Origin: Siphonodentalium dalli
Lineage: Eukaryota; Mollusca; Scaphopoda; Gadilida; Siphonodentaliidae
Length of the DNA stretch: 64,000 bases
Assembly (NCBI GenBank): GCA_032622095.1
Contig: CP136065.1
Location: 111,457,195 to 111,521,194, forward strand
Reading direction: 5' to 3'
A program made the position numbers and the translations under genes. Position 1 is the stretch's first letter. Every line of letters starts with the position of its first letter. Positions 9,385 to 19,459 of the stretch are shown here, in pieces. The notes under the pieces are model-generated. The model was not told the DNA's origin. It made no database searches and saw only the letters and a list, made by a program, of their open reading frames with translations.

Positions 9385-10063
9385 CTCCACTCTTCTCTTT
9401 ACCCCTGTTTATATGTCTGTATGCTTAATTTCTTTATTTCAGGTACTTGCTGTGTCCTGGTACACATATACCTTAATTTGTTTTCTTTAGTTTCTCGTTT
9501 CAGGCAGTTTCTGTGCGCTCGGTCCACATATGTCTTTTTATATTTTATTTAGACCTTCTTCCTCTTTAACTATCTATCTTACTTGCTGCCCCCCCCCCGT
9601 TTCTAACCCCCCGATCCGTCTCTGATTAATGTGCCTGCCTGTTGGTTTTCAACTCACGGCGTGCCGGGCTGGGCGGTGTGACCCGTTCACGGCACATGTC
9701 GTTCAGCCGGGTGCTTCGTGCGTGACCCGCTTCACATTCTTACATAATATTATTGCTCTCAATGCTTTCGACTACGCCCGTGCGTATGTTTACTTTTATT
9801 AGGTTACTTGTACTCTTACTTTTCATTGTCTCTTTCCATTTTCTCTTCTGTCTGTCACTTGTACTCTTATGCTTCTCATTTTCTTTCCTTCTTCCTTCTT
9901 TCCTTTCTCTGGCCTGAGAGTGGAGCGAAACGGTCGTGATTGCTTCGATCCTTATTAGTTCCTCTTCGGTCAGAGCGTTAAGCACGGGTGAGTTGTGTGG
10001 CCGCGCCTCCGGGTGCAGCTGCCCTCGTGCTTAACGCCAGTGAGACGGTTTTGGATTAGGCTT

Positions 10064-10921
10064 ATGGATTTAATCCCAGACGCCGTGTTGGCCGCAGTGC
10101 AGAGAAGTCGGATATTGGACATCGCTAACTGGTCTCTCCAGTCCAGCCGGGGATATCTGACACTTTGCCTGGAGTTCAGGACTGAAGATGCTGGAACCCA
10201 GAAATCTCAGACCCGGGACACCAACTCCAAGACCACCCGCTGTCCAATGAAGTGTGGGAAGAAGGGACCCACAAAGAAAAAGACTCCTTCAAGAAGAAAA
10301 AGGGACGCCGCCAGACGGGCAAAATGGAAGAAGGGGGTGACTGTTGATCTGCCAGTCAACCCTCCCCGTGTGGTTCAGCCGACGTCCAATGTCACAGCCG
10401 GTAGGTCGGAGTTGTCTGAGAGACGCCCAGACGACCCGACCTGCATGGAGACAGGCGACATTGCACCAGCTAGCAGGGACTCCGTTGATCTGCCGGAGGT
10501 TCCTGCTATCGTCGTCGAAGCTTGCGGAGACAGGGACGTGGATACCACCCCAGATGTTCCTGCCGCCAGCTTCGACGTGGAACTGGACTTTACACCTCGG
10601 ACACCGGATTACCAAAACATCCCGGTGTCCCCCAGCTCCACCACCACCAACAACAACACCAGTACCAGCCCACAGTACACAGACGATATCATTAAAGTAA
10701 TGGAAAATACCCTGAATTTACTGACTCCAGGTACTGACACCTACGCATCAGTGGTCCTATCGATTGAATCATCACGGAAAAGCCGGTTCCTTCGACACCA
10801 GGAAGCCGTGCTCCAACAACAGCAAACAGAACTACAACAAACAGAACATCCCTCGGATGCCTCTTCGTCAGCACCACCACCGGCGAAGAAGCAAAGGAAG
10901 AAAAAGACAAAGAAAAGATGA
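10064..10921 (+). CDS. Hf-2 ORF: Lys/Ser/Thr-rich ORF1-like protein
   Basis: 285 aa from ATG 10064 (MDLIPDAVLAAVQRS); the open frame starts upstream at 9995 without an ATG. The N-terminal part (residues 1-45) is conserved with Hf-3, then comes a basic segment TKKKTPSRRKRDAARRAKWK, a long low-complexity acidic/Pro/Thr region, and a C-terminal Gln-rich and Lys/Arg-rich tail (KKQRKKKTKKR). No zinc knuckle or enzymatic motif is visible. Similar SRRKRDAARR-type segments occur in invertebrate transposon proteins, but I cannot name the family. It is probably a nucleic-acid-binding ORF1p-like protein (inference). This is the only uninterrupted Hf ORF in the window. Confidence 0.6.
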   Translation: MDLIPDAVLAAVQRSRILDIANWSLQSSRGYLTLCLEFRTEDAGTQKSQTRDTNSKTTRCPMKCGKKGPTKKKTPSRRKRDAARRAKWKKGVTVDLPVNPPRVVQPTSNVTAGRSELSERRPDDPTCMETGDIAPASRDSVDLPEVPAIVVEACGDRDVDTTPDVPAASFDVELDFTPRTPDYQNIPVSPSSTTTNNNTSTSPQYTDDIIKVMENTLNLLTPGTDTYASVVLSIESSRKSRFLRHQEAVLQQQQTELQQTEHPSDASSSAPPPAKKQRKKKTKKR

Positions 10922-10996
10922 ACTAAAAATTGCTTCTTTTTTTTTCTTTTTTTTTATGTTACTCTAAATTAAAGGCAAAAAAATGAGGGGTTAAGG

Positions 10997-11016
10997 AAAG
11001 GGTCATTCGACCCTTT
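10997..11016 (+). other. 3'-terminal hairpin of Hf-2
   Basis: AAAGGGTC, loop ATTC, GACCCTTT: a perfect 8-bp stem followed by CGAGAATCCCGGGG. It aligns with the Jk and Hf-3 terminal hairpins and is a probable RT recognition structure. Confidence 0.6.
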
Positions 11017-11074
11017 CGAGAATCCCGGGGTTAGCCCCCCCAAATCACATTCCAAAAAAAAAAAAAAAAAAAAA

Positions 11075-12342
11075 GCTTGAGAATCGGCGTCCTCTTTGGT
11101 GAAGAGCTGAGACCAAAAGGCCGTAAATTGAGTTATAATATCGGAAGTCGAAGTATAGGTCGTACCAGCAGTGGTGACGGAAGTAATGATTTTTTTGGCA
11201 CTGCGTGAGCGTTCTAGGGAATGGAAAAATTGGGCAGAACCGTCATGGGAATTTAAAACATTTGAGCGCGAACGGATATAAGCACCCTCAGCGTTCCGAG
11301 CATGAAAGGATTGGATGCTAGCACGAAGAGGGGCGAGCTGGTCTGCATATCTGCCAGGATGTAAGTGCTCAGCCTGAAGTAAAAGTTTATATTCTCGTTC
11401 CAATTTTCGAAGGGAAGCTCTAGTATTTGATGCCTTAATATTGGCATAATTCTGAATAAAAGCTCTAATATCTGCCTTGATCTGATCCCACCACTCCTGT
11501 GTGACATGAATGCCAGACACAGAAGCGGTGCGATCATACCAAAAGGTACAGAAATCAGACTTGAAATCAGGATCAAGAAAAAGGGAAATGTTGGCCTTCC
11601 AATATCCGGGGCCAATAGCGGATCGGGGGATCGTTGTGAAAAAGATACTAATGACATCGTGATCAGAGTGGGGGAAAGTTTGGGAAGAATAGTTGGGGGG
11701 GTCTGTCAGCAGAGATCGGGAGATATAAAATTTGTCCAGGCGCGTATGGACATTTGCGCTATGACGAGTAGTATGGACAGTGGTAGGGTTACCATGCCTA
11801 TAAAAATCAACGAGGCCAAAATCCATAATTTTTTTGTGCCATTCTTTGGCATAGGCGGGAACAAGGGTCCGGCCACCAATTTTGTCGTATTTTGGATGAA
11901 CTATAAAATTAAAATCCCCACCTAAAATGACTGATCGGCTGGTGACTAAATGGGGGAGTAAAGTTTGAAAAACAAGGTCTCGATTCTGGTCGGGTGCTTG
12001 AGGACCATAAAAGGAAAGGAAACGGAAAGCCACTCCGGAGACGTCGACATCGACGCCCGCGCAGCGGCCGTCCATATCCGAAAAAGATTTGATCACGGTG
12101 TGTTTTAGGGAATTTCGAATAAAAATCACCGTGCCGCATGAGCGGTTAGTACCATAGGACCAAAAACCTTTACAATCTAATTTATATTGTAGGTCCTGTC
12201 CAAGTTGATAGTCGTCGACGTGCGTTTCCTGAAGGAAAAGCACGTCGACCCTATCAAAAAGGAAGAGATACTTAAGGGCCAGAATAGTCTTAGTATTGCG
12301 AAGACCGCACGCATTTAAAGAGGCTATGTGAAGTTTATCCAT
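11075..12342 (-). pseudogene. H4A-inv ORF2 fragment (APE domain)
   Basis: Minus-strand frame from ATG 12342 for about 422 codons: the whole APE domain and the linker before the RT, ending at the Hf-2 junction (DADSQA, then poly(A)-derived residues). Differences from H4A-1 include Lys-Ile for Lys-Phe in WHKKIMDF and Ala for Thr in DADS. The RT and zinc domains are missing, so it cannot work as a retrotransposase. Confidence 0.85.
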
Positions 12343-12591
12343 GGAAAGTCGAAAAGGTGAGATACGAAACGAGACAAGGGACACATAAATAGATACAGAA
12401 AGACACAAAGAACAGCCAGTCCCCAATGGATCTGGCGTAAAGTTGAGTCGGTGGGCAGGTGCAAAAATCAGAGGAAAAGCGAGAGGTCGTGAAGAAAAAG
12501 GCAACACAATATATCCAGAAGGCAAAAGGGAAAATCAGGGACGTTAGCGAGGGTCGAAGAGAATAAATATACACAATCATATTAAAACACA

Positions 12592-13679
12592 TTAATCAGG
12601 TGCTGGGCCTTCCCGCACATTCAACTTGGCAGGAGGGTGACGTTCCTCGTCACCCTCATGCTGTCGCTTACTGCCCCCCCAACCGCGCGAGTGTCCATCA
12701 CTTCCATACGGTAAATGGCAGGGGACAGAGGACTGTCCGATTCCGAAACTTTTTCCACATCCAAATCGTCTGACCCGGACTCGGACAACTGGAAATCATT
12801 GTGGAGCTCCCCCTCTTGGAAAGAGGGAGGAGGCATATAGTCCTGCCCTGGTGCTAATGGTGTCTCGAACGTTGACAGGGTCACGTGACCATCATCCGGG
12901 GGCTGCACTGAAGGTGATTCTGGCCGGCCTCTATGGCGGCGGACTGCCGCCGCGTAATCCGTCGGCCGAGATAACACTCCCGACGGGGAAAAGTTGTTGT
13001 CTGGGCAAGTCATGCGCACGTGGCCACGCTGCCCACATTTCAAGCATAAGGGCGATCTCCCCGCGACCGTGTAGAAAACTTTATATCCAGCCAGCATGCC
13101 GAAGTCGGGAAAGTCGGTTATATCGGGTTTAATAAATTTCATGCGAAGCCGCCGACGGCCGTTGGCGATTTCTTGGCCGACGGCTCGGAAGGATTCGTAC
13201 TCTATCTCCAGCACCGTCCCGTATTCTGTGAGGTGCGCGATGACTACCGAATGCGGGACGCTAAACGGGAGCCAATTAATTTTTACGGTGTGCGCCCGAG
13301 GCTCGTACCGGGAAAGTTCTGCGACAGTAGTGATCCCTGCCATGGGAGAAAATGGAGGTGTGAGGTGCCTGAAATCTTGGACGAAACCATCCGTCGAAAA
13401 CACAATTGTCCATTCACGACTGTCTTGACCTCGATGGATCGCCGTAATGCCGACTTGGGGCATCCTTTCAGAAATCGTTTCTGCCAACAATGTGGCATTT
13501 ACGCGTCCCGGACGGGGACCACGAAGAAAAATGTTGGTAGTTCTACCCCACAAGCTTTGTTTCACGTCGTCCGAAAGAAGGGACGTATTTTCGCCATAAG
13601 TACCCTTGTACGGATCCAGTGGGTCAGTGGACGCGACTTCATACCCATCTGTAGAGATATAAACCTTCTGAACGGGAGG
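12592..13679 (-). pseudogene. H4A-inv ORF1 fragment, 5'-truncated and frameshifted
   Basis: ORF1 from about residue 45 (the proline run before VQKVYIST) to the normal stop position at 12592. The G-run near the C-terminus is seven bases instead of eight, which shifts the tail frame and ends it early at 12621. The CCHC knuckle is intact. There is no start codon of its own; readthrough from the adjacent 3' UTR block is accidental. Confidence 0.85.
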
Positions 13680-13878
13680 TTTATTAAAGTTCTGCCCGTG
13701 AGAAGATGACCCGTAGAAGAGGCCGAGTGCCCACGTTTTTTGTTTTATTTTCATCGAGGGTCCAGGCGACTGTGATGATCCGGTTAATTATTGCTCGTTG
13801 ACCACATTATTATTTCCCGTACATTCCATCCTGGCTCGGTACTGGTTTGTGGTCCCGTGAGCTCTAAGACCAGACTGA

Positions 13879-14217
<339 letters not shown>

Positions 14218-14253
14218 ACACCCGAAAGATCGGAAGCACAGCTTCAAACAAAC

Positions 14254-14269
14254 GGCCCTTTTCAGGGCC
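14254..14269 (+). terminator. Histone mRNA 3' stem-loop (H4, unit 1)
   Basis: GGCCCTTTTCAGGGCC then ACCAAA, 36 nt after the H4 stop. Confidence 0.95.
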
Positions 14270-14881
14270 ACCAAATTATTTTAAAGAGATACTTTAAAAA
14301 TTGCTGTACAGCAAAAATAACACGCCATGTTAATACAATTTTAGTATATACATGAAAGGCACATAAAGGAGTGAGTGAGTGAGCGAGCGAGCGAGCGAGC
14401 GAGCGAGCGAGTGAAGGATGGAAACGTGCTCATAAAAGTTTACTAAATACAATTTTTTTTTCGAACACTGCACTATGTTAGTTTAGTTCTATATATATAG
14501 ACAAACTGCATAGTAACTGAAATGTGTATGGACGTGTGACCTAACTTTTAATCACTTGTTACATCTTCATCAGGGAATTGGGCTATATTCCACAATTAAG
14601 CATTCAATATTCAAACAAGCTCATTCCCGTTATTATTATTTTTTACACACATTTCTGACAGCTACTTTGTTGCCATGCCCCCCACATATACGGGGCATGT
14701 TCTTATATACTTGATCCCAATAAATGCTATGTGCACTTTAGTTGGGATATTTGCTTATATTTTTATTCAGTTCAGTTCCCTTCCTTTTCATGGTTATTCG
14801 TGAATTCCTCATTGTCCCTAACCCACAGTGATTCGAATAGTTTAGCAATTCTAATAGTTTATCTTTTTGGAAAATTTGGGT
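14270..14881. other. H4-H2B tail-to-tail spacer, unit 1
   Basis: 612 bp with no gene. It holds a GTGA/GAGC microsatellite (14371-14414), a TATATATA stretch, and an 8-bp inverted repeat CATGCCCC/GGGGCATG (14674-14681 and 14692-14699). The spacer is conserved in every unit. Confidence 0.8.
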
Positions 14882-14897
14882 GGCCCTGAAAAGGGCC
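14882..14897 (-). terminator. Histone mRNA 3' stem-loop (H2B, unit 1)
   Basis: The minus strand reads GGCCCTTTTCAGGGCC then ACCCAAAT, 29 nt after the H2B stop. Confidence 0.95.
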
Positions 14898-14926
14898 GTT
14901 TGTGTGTAAAGCTGTAAGTGAACAGT

Positions 14927-15298
14927 TTACTTGCTGCTGGTGTACTTCGTGACGGCCTTGGTGCCCTCAGAGACGGCGTGCTTGGCCAATTCACCTGGGA
15001 GAAGAAGTCTGACGGCGGTCTGGACCTCTCTGGAGGTGATGGTGGATCGTTTGTTGTAGTGGGCCAATCGGGAGGCCTCAGCTGCGATCCTCTCGAAAAT
15101 GTCGTTGACAAAGCTGTTCATGATGGACATGGCTTTGCTGCTGACACCGGTGTCTGGGTGTACCTGTTTCAAGACTTTGTAGATGTAGATTCCGTAGGAT
15201 TCCTTCCTTTTTCGGTGCCTCTTCTTGGTGCCGGTCGTTGACGCCTTCTGGGTCTTGGTGGCCTTTTTGGCTCCTTTGCTTCCTGCTTTGGGTGGCAT
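14927..15298 (-). CDS. H2B: Histone H2B, unit 1
   Basis: 123 aa H2B, partner of H2A. Basic N-terminal tail ([19 protein letters not shown]), the H2B signature region beginning [20 protein letters not shown], the fold helices around [19 protein letters not shown], and C-terminus AVTKYTSSK with the Lys ubiquitinated in animal H2Bs. It is divergently transcribed from H2A across a 305-bp shared promoter; its TATA (minus-strand ATATAAA, 15374-15380) is about 80 bp upstream of the ATG. No introns. Identical in protein to 24861, 38610 and 54276. Confidence 0.97.
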   Translation of the reverse strand: MPPKAGSKGAKKATKTQKASTTGTKKRHRKRKESYGIYIYKVLKQVHPDTGVSSKAMSIMNSFVNDIFERIAAEASRLAHYNKRSTITSREVQTAVRLLLPGELAKHAVSEGTKAVTKYTSSK

Positions 15299-15603
15299 CG
15301 TGAAACGAGATGAAAATTATTTTACTTGACGAAATGTCGAGAAAATATGGATCGCCGGCAGAAACCGTTTTCTTTTATATCGCGAGTGCGCTCTAACGCG
15401 GATCAAACATAGCCCCCAGTTACTATTTTAAGCACACAAAGCTTCAGTTTTTAAACACGGACTTCGGCGAAAGCACATTATTGGCTCATTTATGTAGGTC
15501 GATCCGCAAAGGAGTATAAATTTCCTACCCACCCCTCGGAGATTTAATTGTGGAGATTTAATTTTCCATTTGTCGAATTTCGTACACTAGAAAATACACA
15601 ATT
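15299..15603. promoter_or_regulatory. Divergent H2B/H2A promoter, unit 1
   Basis: Uninterrupted version of the shared promoter. H2B TATA is at 15374-15380 (minus), H2A TATAAA at 15515-15520, with an inverted CCAAT (ATTGG) at about 15480. A Jk/Hf insertion site (GGATCGCC, ending 15356) lies about 20-25 bp downstream of the H2B TATA, near the expected H2B start site. Confidence 0.8.
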
Positions 15604-15978
15604 ATGTCTGGACGTGGCAAAGGTGGCAAAGTAAAGGGAAAGGCAAAGTCCCGATCATCAAGGGCTGGACTCCAGTTCCCAGTCGGAAGAATTCACCGTC
15701 TGTTGAGAAAAGGCAACTATGCTGAGCGAGTCGGTGCCGGAGCTCCAGTCTACTTGGCTGCAGTTCTCGAATACCTCGCAGCTGAGGTTCTCGAGTTGGC
15801 AGGAAACGCCGCTCGTGACAACAAGAAGAGCAGAATCATCCCAAGACATCTGCAGCTTGCCATCAGAAACGACGAGGAATTGAACAAACTGTTGTCTGGT
15901 GTGACCATCGCCCAGGGTGGTGTTCTGCCAAACATCCAGGCTGTCCTCCTCCCCAAGAAATCTCAGAGCAGCAAGTAA
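15604..15978 (+). CDS. H2A: Histone H2A, unit 1
   Basis: 124 aa, same protein as the unit 0 copy. The ATG lies 84 bp after the TATA box with leader ATACACAATT before it. The promoter, ORF and stem-loop are all intact, so this is one of the copies most likely to be expressed together with H2B at 14927. Confidence 0.97.
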   Translation: MSGRGKGGKVKGKAKSRSSRAGLQFPVGRIHRLLRKGNYAERVGAGAPVYLAAVLEYLAAEVLELAGNAARDNKKSRIIPRHLQLAIRNDEELNKLLSGVTIAQGGVLPNIQAVLLPKKSQSSK

Positions 15979-16009
15979 ACAGTTTGCTACTCAAACACAA
16001 CAACAAAAC

Positions 16010-16025
16010 GGCCCTTTTCAGGGCC
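16010..16025 (+). terminator. Histone mRNA 3' stem-loop (H2A, unit 1)
   Basis: GGCCCTTTTCAGGGCC then ACCCAAAT, 31 nt after the stop. Confidence 0.95.
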
Positions 16026-16454
16026 ACCCAAATTTTCCAAAAAGATAAACTATTACAAAATTGCTATATTAGATTAGATAACAATAAATATATATGTATA
16101 AGCGCAAGCAAACAATTGCAAGTCAGGAAAATAAGGGGGAGGGACTGGGTGTGTGTGGTATGTGTAGAGAGAGAGCTTGACATGTATAACATTACGTGTG
16201 ATTCAATGTGTTAGAGACATAGTATTTACTTGTTTTGGGTACGTGAAACTGATCAGTTAGTATCCAGGCGCGATGCCAACTGGAGGAATATAGCATTTTA
16301 CTAAAATCTCAAGCAAATCGATCGTGCCACTCCATAGAAAACATCGTCTGAACTACGCTCAATTGTAAATATTTACTATTCGATTCGGGGCGCATCTGTT
16401 GGCGATAAACTAACCAAAACGATTTCCCCACCAAGAGTCACTGCATTTAATTAG

Positions 16455-16602
16455 TATATAAGAACGACGGTGTGTCTTGTCAATTTGGATAAATATTTGT
16501 AAAAATTACTACTGTGAACAATATTATTTTCCATTTATTGTTGATCACCATATCGGAGTGTTTCACATCACTTTAATATTAAGAGAGTCCAAAACAGACT
16601 CT
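16455..16602 (+). promoter_or_regulatory. Orphan TATA box and hairpin, unit 1 copy
   Basis: TATATAAG at 16455 and the 6-bp inverted repeat near 16584-16602, same arrangement as at 2907. No ORF follows. Confidence 0.35.
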
Positions 16603-16665
16603 GGGTTTGCAGCCAGCCAAATTACATAATCGATTATTTATAACTTTCGTCAACATTTATCTTCA

Positions 16666-16848
16666 ATTACATTTATTTTTAATTACATTTATTTATAGTT
16701 ACATTTATTTATAATTACATTTATTTATAATTACATTTATTTATAATTACATACATTTATGATTACGTACATTTATAATTACATTTATTTATAATTACAT
16801 ACATTTATGATTACGTACATTTATAATTACAAACATTTATAATTACAA
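16666..16848. repeat. Minisatellite, unit 1
   Basis: 183 bp of the ATTACATTTATTTATA repeat. Confidence 0.85.
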
Positions 16849-16988
16849 TTGAATAAAGTGTGACTTTTTTTTCTCTCCAAAACGAAGCATTACTTTTATT
16901 CAGTTTACAACATGTTACGTTTGTGTGCATCAGTGACACAAATTATGTTTTTGTTTTGTGTTGTTTTAACACTGCTGTATTTGATATT

Positions 16989-17052
16989 TCCTTCCTTCCT
17001 CTCTTTCCTTCCTTCCTTCCTTCCTTCCTTCCTTCCTATCTTTCTTTGTTTT

Positions 17053-17100
<48 letters not shown>

Positions 17101-17101
17101 T
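16989..17101. repeat. Pyrimidine microsatellite, unit 1
   Basis: 113 bp of (TTCC)n followed by (CTTT)n. Confidence 0.9.
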
Positions 17102-17799
17102 AGTTTTACTCCTTTTTGTATTGTTATTCCTTTAGCATATTACTATTTGTAATTTTATTTCATTAACTTACATCTTTTTCCCTCGATTTCTTTCTCTCTT
17201 TCATCTTTTCTTTTCATCTTCTATGAACAAAACAAATTCAATATTTCGCTTTTGGGGGAGGGGGTCAGGTCACCGACCGACACGTACCGGGTGCGCACAT
17301 ACCGACAATAAAAATTAAAGGCTAGATAGATACGGGGTGTTTCAAATTGAAGTGACCTATTTCTGTGTAATATGGAGGTGGGTGAGAGAAAAACAAACCG
17401 ACCTTGGGTAAATACATATCAGCAGCACGACGTACGTCATTTATGTGGTCAACGGGACGTCACTCTGTGCACACAGGGCGTGTTGACGTTATAACAATTT
17501 AACAGCACATTTATTTAAGACACAAAATGCTGCCAACTGCCTTGTTCCAATGCTGAGTGACCGTCGCCGAAGGCACGAGCCATTAACAACTTTATGTGTA
17601 AAGTATTAATCGAAGGAAGAAATAAATACAAAGAACCCATATTTACATACCTTGCATGTTACCAACTTCAACTTTCCCGCTTTTATTTGTCACACTCCGG
17701 TGGTTCATATCGTGCACGTCAGAGAGCTGCAAAGAGAAACCAGGTCAGTTATTAAAATTCAGCCAAAACAGGCGTCTTGAAATAGGCCCGCGCGCACAG

Positions 17800-17878
17800 T
17801 ATAAATAAAGGACGATTAATCGCCTTGTCATTTCAGCTCGCTGATTCATACATACAATATAAAAAAAATGTCAGGGCG
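17800..17878 (+). promoter_or_regulatory. H4 promoter and start-codon stub (left target duplication of H4A-2)
   Basis: TATAAAT at 17800-17806, leader ending CATACAATAT and eight As, then ATGTCAGGGCG (17868-17878). The H4 ATG now opens a 10-codon reading frame that ends at TGA in the element (MSGRQILTTD). The maximal duplication, counting the As, is AAAAAAAATGTCAGGGCG (18 bp); the unambiguous part is 11 bp. Confidence 0.85.
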
Positions 17879-17986
17879 GCAGATACTCACAACAGACTGA
17901 CGCTGCGACGGCTTGGCCGTGTGTTTAACCCGCTTCCAGGGTGTTTCCCGCTTCTATTTGTATTTTTTCTTCTCACACGTTTCAAG

Positions 17987-19210
17987 ATGGCTGAGCTGGA
18001 TCCGCGGCTCAACACTTCCAAAGATTCCATCATTCAAGGTATGTGCGACACACCACCTGCACCACCTGCTCCACCCGTCACCGACGCACCTTCTGCACCA
18101 CCGGAACCACCACCTCCGCCTCCCGTTCAGAAGGTTTATATCTCTACAGATGGGTATGAAGTCGCGTCCACTGACCCACTGGATCCGTACAAGGGTACTT
18201 ATGGCGAAAATACGTCCCTTCTTTCGGACGACGTGAAACAAAGCTTGTGGGGTAGAACTACCAACATTTTTCTTCGTGGTCCCCGTCCGGGACGCGTAAA
18301 TGCCACATTGTTGGCCGACAAGATTTCTGAAAGGATGCCCCAAGTCGGCATTACGGCGATCCATCGAGGTCAGGACAGTCGGGAATGGACAATTGTTTTT
18401 TCGACGGACGGCTTCGTCCATGATTTCAGGCACCTCACACCTCCATTTTCTCCCATGGCAGGGATCACTACTGTCGCAGAACTTTCCCGGTACGAGCCTC
18501 GGGCGCACACCGTAAAAATTAATTGGCTCCCGTTTAGCGTCCCGCATTCGGTAGTCATCGCGCACCTCACAGAATACGGGACGGTGCTGGAGATAGAGTA
18601 CGAATCCTTCCGAGCCGTCGGCCAAGAAATCGCCAACGGCCGTCGGCGGCTTCGCATGAAATTTATTAAACCCGATATAACCGACTTTCCCGACTTCGGC
18701 ATGCTGGCTGGATATAAAGTTTTCTACACGGTCGCGGGGAGATCGCCCTTATGCTTGAAATGTGGGCAGCGTGGCCACGTGCGCATGACTTGCCCAGACA
18801 ACAACTTTTCCCCGTCGGGAGTGTTATCTCGGCCGACGGATTACGCGGCGGCAGTCCGCCGCCATAGAGGCCGGCCAGAATCACCTTCAGTGCAGCCCCC
18901 GGATGATGGTCACGTGACCCTGTCAACGTTCGAGACACCATTAGCACCAGGGCAGGACTATATGCCTCCTCCCTCTTTCCAGGAGGGGGAGCTCCACAAT
19001 GATTTCCAGTTGTCCGAGTCCGGGTCAGACGATTTGGATGTGGAAAAAGTTTCGGAATCGGACAGTCCTCTGTCCCCTGCCATTTACCGTATGGAAGTGA
19101 TGGACACTCGCGCGGTTGGGGGGGGGGGCAGTAAGCGACAGCATGAGGGTGACGAGGAACGTCACCCTCCTGCCAAGTTGAATGTGCGGGAAGGCCCAGC
19201 ACCTGATTAA
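17987..19210 (+). CDS. H4A-2 ORF1: gag-like protein
   Basis: 407 aa from ATG 17987 (MAELDPRLNTS). An 11-G run (19118-19128) adds one Gly relative to H4A-1 but stays in frame. Local substitutions cluster around codons 107-145 (for example ADKISERM and FVHDFRH instead of AEKISERM and FVQDFRH). The CCHC knuckle is intact. There is no ATG further upstream in frame, so the element ATG is used. Confidence 0.85.
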   Translation: MAELDPRLNTSKDSIIQGMCDTPPAPPAPPVTDAPSAPPEPPPPPPVQKVYISTDGYEVASTDPLDPYKGTYGENTSLLSDDVKQSLWGRTTNIFLRGPRPGRVNATLLADKISERMPQVGITAIHRGQDSREWTIVFSTDGFVHDFRHLTPPFSPMAGITTVAELSRYEPRAHTVKINWLPFSVPHSVVIAHLTEYGTVLEIEYESFRAVGQEIANGRRRLRMKFIKPDITDFPDFGMLAGYKVFYTVAGRSPLCLKCGQRGHVRMTCPDNNFSPSGVLSRPTDYAAAVRRHRGRPESPSVQPPDDGHVTLSTFETPLAPGQDYMPPPSFQEGELHNDFQLSESGSDDLDVEKVSESDSPLSPAIYRMEVMDTRAVGGGGSKRQHEGDEERHPPAKLNVREGPAPD

Positions 19211-19459
19211 TGTGTTTTAATATGATTGTGTATATTTATTCTCTTCGACCCTCGCTAACGTCCCTGATTTTCCCTTTTGCCTTCTGGATATATTGTGTTG
19301 CCTTTTTCTTCACGACCTCTCGCTTTTCCTCTGATTTTTGCACCTGCCCACCGACTCAACTTTACGCCAGATCCATTGGGGACTGGCTGTTCTTTGTGTC
19401 TTTCTGTATCTATTTATGTGTCCCTTGTCTCGTTTCGTACCTCACCTTTTCGACTTTCC

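Larger units (their letters stand above)
4309..9906 (+). mobile_element. H4A-1: H4-targeted non-LTR retrotransposon, 3' end lost
   Basis: Element body beginning with CCGGCAGATACTCACAAC at the H4 start codon. It contains a 5' UTR (4309-4419), ORF1 (4420-5640), a 249-nt inter-ORF region, ORF2 (5890-9384) and 522 nt of 3' UTR. At about 9906 it is cut in the TTCC-rich 3' UTR and joined to Hf-2, so the last roughly 600 nt and the poly(A) seen in other copies are missing. The two ORFs are intact. The 3' UTR has an imperfect tandem pair of a GGTAC...CACATAT motif (9442-9473 and 9501-9533) and a GTGCCG/CGGCAC hairpin (9661-9695). Confidence 0.9.
9907..11074 (+). mobile_element. Hf-2: ORF1-only retroposon bridging H4A-1 and H4A-inv
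   Basis: Begins CTCTGGCCTGAGAGTGGAGCG, matching the 5' end of Hf-3 (minus strand from 55954), so its 5' end appears complete. It carries one ORF (10064-10921), a T-rich stretch, a 3'-terminal hairpin (10997-11016) and a 21-nt A tail (11054-11074). The left flank is H4A 3' UTR and the right flank is an inverted H4A ORF2, so there is no target duplication. The element therefore sits at a rearrangement junction. No reverse transcriptase is encoded; mobilisation in trans is inferred. Confidence 0.7.
16026..17799. other. H2A-to-H4 spacer, unit 1
   Basis: No coding gene. Orphan TATA at 16455-16462 with an AGAGTC/GACTCT hairpin about 120 bp downstream, a minisatellite at 16666-16848, and a pyrimidine microsatellite at 16989-17101 (8 bp longer than in unit 0). 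It is otherwise almost identical to 2478-4243. Confidence 0.8.
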
